Origin: Panulirus ornatus
Taxonomy: Eukaryota > Arthropoda > Malacostraca > Decapoda > Palinuridae
Reading direction: 5' to 3'
DNA: 64,000 nt
Assembly (NCBI RefSeq): GCF_036320965.1
Contig: NC_092240.1
Span: 17,816,781 to 17,880,780 of the forward strand
Shown in pieces: positions 60,593-64,000 of this stretch (position 1 is its first letter; every line of letters starts with the position of its first letter). The position numbers were made by a program, and so were the translations under genes. The notes under the pieces are model-generated. The model did not search any database and had not been told where the DNA came from. It worked only from the letters and a program-made list of their open reading frames with translations.

Positions 60593-60760
60593 GAGGAGAG
60601 GTGTAACGGTTAGCGTTTCTGACCGTGACGCATTCATGGGCCGCCGAGGATCGAGTGCATAGTTTCGTATCCTGGTTGCGGCAGTCACTCCACAGTCAGC
60701 CCAGCTGTTCATCCACCCATAGGGATTGGTCGATAAAATGAGTATATGGTTCCGGCTGTG

Positions 60761-60762
<2 letters not shown>
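60593..60762 (+). mobile_element. tRNA-derived SINE, 3'-truncated
   Basis: Plus-strand copy: A-box region gaggtgtaacggttagcg, B-box region agtttcgtatcctggttgcg, body 'ccacagtcagcccagctgtt' and 'gtcgataaaatg', colinear with 55290-55094. The usual tail ending in ctcagctaac is missing; the copy runs into (TA)n. Confidence 0.75.

Positions 60763-60816
<54 letters not shown>
60763..60816. repeat. (TA)n microsatellite
   Basis: About 27 units between a SINE and family B. Confidence 0.98.
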
Positions 60817-60818
<2 letters not shown>

Positions 60819-61031
60819 GCCATTTCCCGCGTTAGCGAGGTAGTGTTAAGAACAGAGGACTGAGCCTTAGAGGGAATATCCTCACTTGGCCCCCTTCTCT
60901 GTTCCTTCTTTCGGAAAATTAAAATCTCGAGGGGAAGATTTCCAGTCCCCCCGCTCCCTCCCCTTTTAGTCGCCTTCTACGACACGCAGGGAATACGTGG
61001 GAAGTATTCTTTCTCCCCTATCCCAGGGATA
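60815..61031 (-). mobile_element. Family B element, copy 1
   Basis: It matches copy 2 at 61196-61420 at nearly every position: 'cgccatttcccgcgttagcg', 'aagaacagaggactg', 'tgttccttctttcgg', 'cgccttctacgacacgcagg' and 'gaatacgtgggaagtattct'. Orientation is set by the poly(A)/T side of copy 2. It has no open frame and no tRNA-like promoter that I can see. Its end shares a stem-loop with the RTE-like LINE tail. Confidence 0.8.
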
Positions 61032-61041
61032 ATATATATAT

Positions 61042-61195
<154 letters not shown>

Positions 61196-61420
61196 CAAAC
61201 TATTCGCCATTTCCCGCGTTAGCGAGGTAGCGCTAAGAACAGAGGACTGGGCCCCCTTTGGAACATCCTCACCTGGCCCCCTCTGTTCCTTCTTTTGGAA
61301 AATTAAAAAAAAAAAAAAAACGAGAGGGGAGGATTTCCAGCCCCCCGCTCCCTCCCCTTTTAGTCGCCTTCTACGACACGCAGGGAATACGTGGGAAGTA
61401 TTCTTAATCCCCTATCCCCT
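61196..61420 (-). mobile_element. Family B element, copy 2
   Basis: A fuller copy with the tail intact: 'caaactattcgccatttccc', 'gcgttagcgaggtagcgc', an internal A run near 61306-61320, and 'ctccccttttagtcgcc'. It ends at cctatcccct next to a solo LTR. Confidence 0.8.
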
Positions 61421-61428
61421 ATATATAT

Positions 61429-62195
61429 TGTTACGAACATGGTGTGTGTGCCCACATGTTCGTATGAATCAGAGGCGCCAGGTCCAGGCGTGGGGTCAGC
61501 TGCGGGGTATTTCACCACCGTATGTCATCGCTGCTGACGTTTGCAAAAAGACGAGAGTGTGACTACGCCGAGACTCTGGGACCCACCAACCAATCAGAAT
61601 TCCTCTTAGTTCCATAACCAATCAAGAGTAGCGTTGTATAGCAGCAAGGGTGAACGCTTGTCTTTACTTGTACACACTACACCCGCTGAGATTTGATTCC
61701 TCTCTCTCTAGCCCAGCGAGGTAAGTGTTGTCCCCCTGCTGTAAGCCTGTAAGCCCTGCTGTGCTGTGAGCCGTTACTGCTATAAGCCCGTTACCCGAGT
61801 GCTGTGCTGTAAGCCCCTTACTAATGTGTCAAGTCAGGTTTAGCTAAGTGTAATGTTATTGAACAAATCGTCAAAGGAAAGAGATTTCCTGGCTTGAAAT
61901 GTTATCTGGAATGTTAACTCATGTTCAGTGTTAACTCATGTTCAATGTTAAACTCGTGTTCAGTGTTAACGTAAATGATTCATGCCTGATTTATGTGCCT
62001 ATCTTTGTACACTTGAATTCTTTCATTATAAGTAGATTTAATGTAATGTTGGTCTTTAATTCAATCCCATAACTTTATGATTGTGTTATCCCGTTGTGAA
62101 ACAACAAATCTATAACGTCCTTGCAAGACAAGGATCGGTAGTATTTGTAACATATATGTTACTGGCGACCTTGCCTGAATAAGTATTGAGTTCGT

Positions 62196-62199
<4 letters not shown>
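61429..62199 (+). mobile_element. Solo LTR of an LTR retrotransposon, 771 bp
   Basis: The segment starts tgttacgaac and ends gttcgtaaca: canonical TG...CA ends in a perfect 10-bp terminal inverted repeat. Inside, two CCAAT boxes (accaatcag near 61590, accaatcaa near 61617) and a TATA-like gtatagcag near 61636 look like a U3 promoter. A consensus splice donor gag|gtaagtg lies at 61720, as expected just past a transcription start. Short tandem repeats (gttaactcatgttcagt, about three copies, 61912-61969) lie in the 3' half. Flanks are (AT)n on both sides, so the target duplication cannot be measured. No gag or pol is present. The family (gypsy- or BEL-like) cannot be decided. Confidence 0.75.
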
Positions 62200-62266
<67 letters not shown>

Positions 62267-62272
62267 TATATA
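62200..62272. repeat. (TA)n microsatellite
   Basis: About 32 units and a short imperfect end, between the LTR and a SINE tail. Confidence 0.97.
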
Positions 62273-62325
62273 ATGAGATGGCCTTGATGGCCTCGGTTGG
62301 CCGTGTCGTCTCAGCTAACAAAAAC
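62273..62325 (+). mobile_element. SINE 3' tail fragment with A tail
   Basis: Reads atgagatggccttgatggcc, 'ccgtgtcgtctcagctaac' and aaaaac. Inverse orientation to the fragment at 61042-61088. Confidence 0.7.
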
Positions 62326-63690
62326 AAGACCACGGCTGAGGTAGATGTAGTGAGAGAATATATTAGGGCGAAAGGTACCTCAAAGAAACGGTTTTAAAAG
62401 AATTACTGGGACCGTGTACAGTGCAAACACTTGTTGTTAATGTGGTATGACAGATGCCAGTCTCAGCTGATGAATGAATCTAGTGTGTAATATGAAAATA
62501 GAAGAAGTTAGAAATGCATTTGTAAATGTGGAATTCCATGTTATACTTAACACACTGGACAAGGCTTAAAGACGTGTGTGAGTGGTGTTTCTGAGGATGG
62601 ATGTGCTTGATCCACCCCATAAGATTGGGATGGGAGAAATAATAATTGATAGAGACAGTATTGTGTTGTTGTGTTGGCAGATTTACAGATTGTGTCACAC
62701 ATGCGAGGTTTTAAGCAGTTGAAATATGACAGTTTCTTTGCTTCTTCCTTCTTGATTGAATTATTACTTTAATCTTTCACTTGATATTTGATTGTATTTA
62801 AGAACTTTATGAATGATCTCGTACAAGTTACATGTTTTGTCATGGGCGCCAATGTTAAAAGATTTATTTACATCGTGAAAATACGTCGAAATGAGGTTAT
62901 TGTTATTGTCTTTATGTACTGCAGAACATGATATGCAGGATAGTTGTGGTTATGACGTAAGATGATATTTTTCGGATATTTCCTTACTCTCCAAATATTC
63001 AGATGCCACAGTTTTGTAGGAACAGAAATACATGATTCAAGATCACTTTTCATTCTTGTAACTGAATCAAGATTTTGAGCAGTACAGTGTATGTGTTACT
63101 TTTGTCGTGTTGGTTACGTTTGAAATTGCATTCCTCTTGTGTATGGGAGTGGACCATATTTTATCGTGTGTTATGTAACCATCACTTATTTACGGGCATA
63201 CCGTTCATATCTCAGATCTTTGTTTACCATCCTCTTCAGCATTATCAGTGGCCTTTACGCTGGCGTTAATAAGCTTGGTGGCCCTCTGCCCTGAAGAATG
63301 ACTTTTTACCTAGACGCTGCGGTCACTTGTAAGCCCCAGTGTTTTGTGCCTTTGATGTAGAGGAAATACACATCACATCAGGGTATCAGGAGGCACTAGA
63401 CAGCCTTTTACAACCCGCGTTACCTAAACAGTTTGAAGTGTTCAGGGAAATTATGTTGCGTGTGTGTGTGTGTTAAAAAGAGAGAGTGGAGTAAAAATTA
63501 GATATTTGCTACCAGTGCAGTCGTAAGTGGCTTGGAAAATCAAAAACAATAGTGAGTCCATTAGTTAACACAGTACGGTCCCTGTGCGAAGGAGGAAGAA
63601 GGCAGCCGAGCCAAGAGATAACCATCTTGAGCTACCCAATGCATCAACCTCGACGGTCCTAGAGATACTATGTAGATACCACGCTTAGCG
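62326..63690. other. No gene seen
   Basis: AT-rich unique sequence with short open frames. Confidence 0.55.
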
Positions 63691-64000
63691 GAGCATGACG
63701 CCACTAACGTTGAAATACCCCGTTTTTTCCCTCTAGTGCGAAGGTCCCGACTCTTGAAAACCACCATTCACTCTTTGAGCACGACGCTAAGACTCTTGAG
63801 AACAACGTTACGACCCTTGAATACGATGTTACGGGCCTTGTGCACGACGGTACGAGCCTTGAGCACAGTGATACGAGCCTTGACACGATGGGACCTACAC
63901 GACGATACGAGCCATGAACACGGTGATACGAGCCTTGAACCCGGTTACGAGCCTTAAGCATGACGATACAGCCCTCCGGCATGACATTACGTTCCCTTAA
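63691..64000. repeat. 21-bp minisatellite, locus 9, runs off the window
   Basis: About ten 21-bp units in register, such as gagaacaacgttacgaccct, gaatacgatgttacgggcct, gtgcacgacggtacgagcct, gagcacagtgatacgagcct and gaacacggtgatacgagcct, each ending in t. The array continues to the last base. This is the longest array of the dispersed unit and the best place to define it. Confidence 0.85.

Overview
This window looks like intergenic or intronic DNA from a decapod crustacean. The evidence is the density of long dinucleotide microsatellites, an interstitial block of the arthropod telomere repeat (TTAGG/CCTAA), several decayed non-LTR retrotransposon families, a tRNA-derived SINE and a decayed Tc1-like transposon. 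The dominant LINE resembles elements I remember from decapod genomes such as spiny lobsters. That species-level guess is memory, not a search result. I see no complete host gene, rRNA, functional tRNA, operon or CRISPR array.

Layout. 0-2.5 kb: an unnamed repeat, then two RTE-like LINE copies head to head across a (TA)n tract. 2.5-8.8 kb: mostly unique sequence with CA/TA tracts and a 51-bp minisatellite. 8.8-13.4 kb: two Jockey-like LINE fragments and two copies of an RNase-H-bearing LINE; one Jockey-like fragment is inserted inside an RNase-H LINE copy with a 6-bp target duplication. 13.5-16.7 kb: a hAT-like end, a dead Tc1 transposase and the second copy of the unnamed repeat. 17.6-18.7 kb: two exon-like stretches on the minus strand. 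23.1-25.8 kb: the best-preserved RTE-like LINE, with an uninterrupted 301-aa reverse transcriptase segment. 30.7-31.1 kb: a 31-bp minisatellite. 31.9-35.2 kb: two exon-like stretches on the plus strand. 36.3 kb: the inverted telomere-like block. 37.8-40.9 kb: a LINE cluster with a chimeric tail, a very decayed copy, a fragment encoding 23 residues of ubiquitin and a 227-bp fold-back element. 41.5-42.3 and 45.1-45.6 kb: 39-bp and 33-bp tandem repeats. 51.6-56.4 kb: fragments of a third LINE type and a SINE. 60.6-62.3 kb: a nest of SINE pieces, two copies of 'family B' and a solo LTR.

Two patterns cut across the window. First, a 21-bp unit of the type gagcacgacggtacgaccctt recurs at nine loci, often in fold-back pairs with TGACCT-type motifs. 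Second, the RTE-like LINE and the unrelated family B end in the same stem-loop (ctcgc-naac-gcggg) followed by poly(A) and (TA)n. That is what a SINE/LINE tail-sharing partnership would leave. Most (TA)n tracts sit at such transposon ends. All protein calls come from reading translations by eye; no database search was run.
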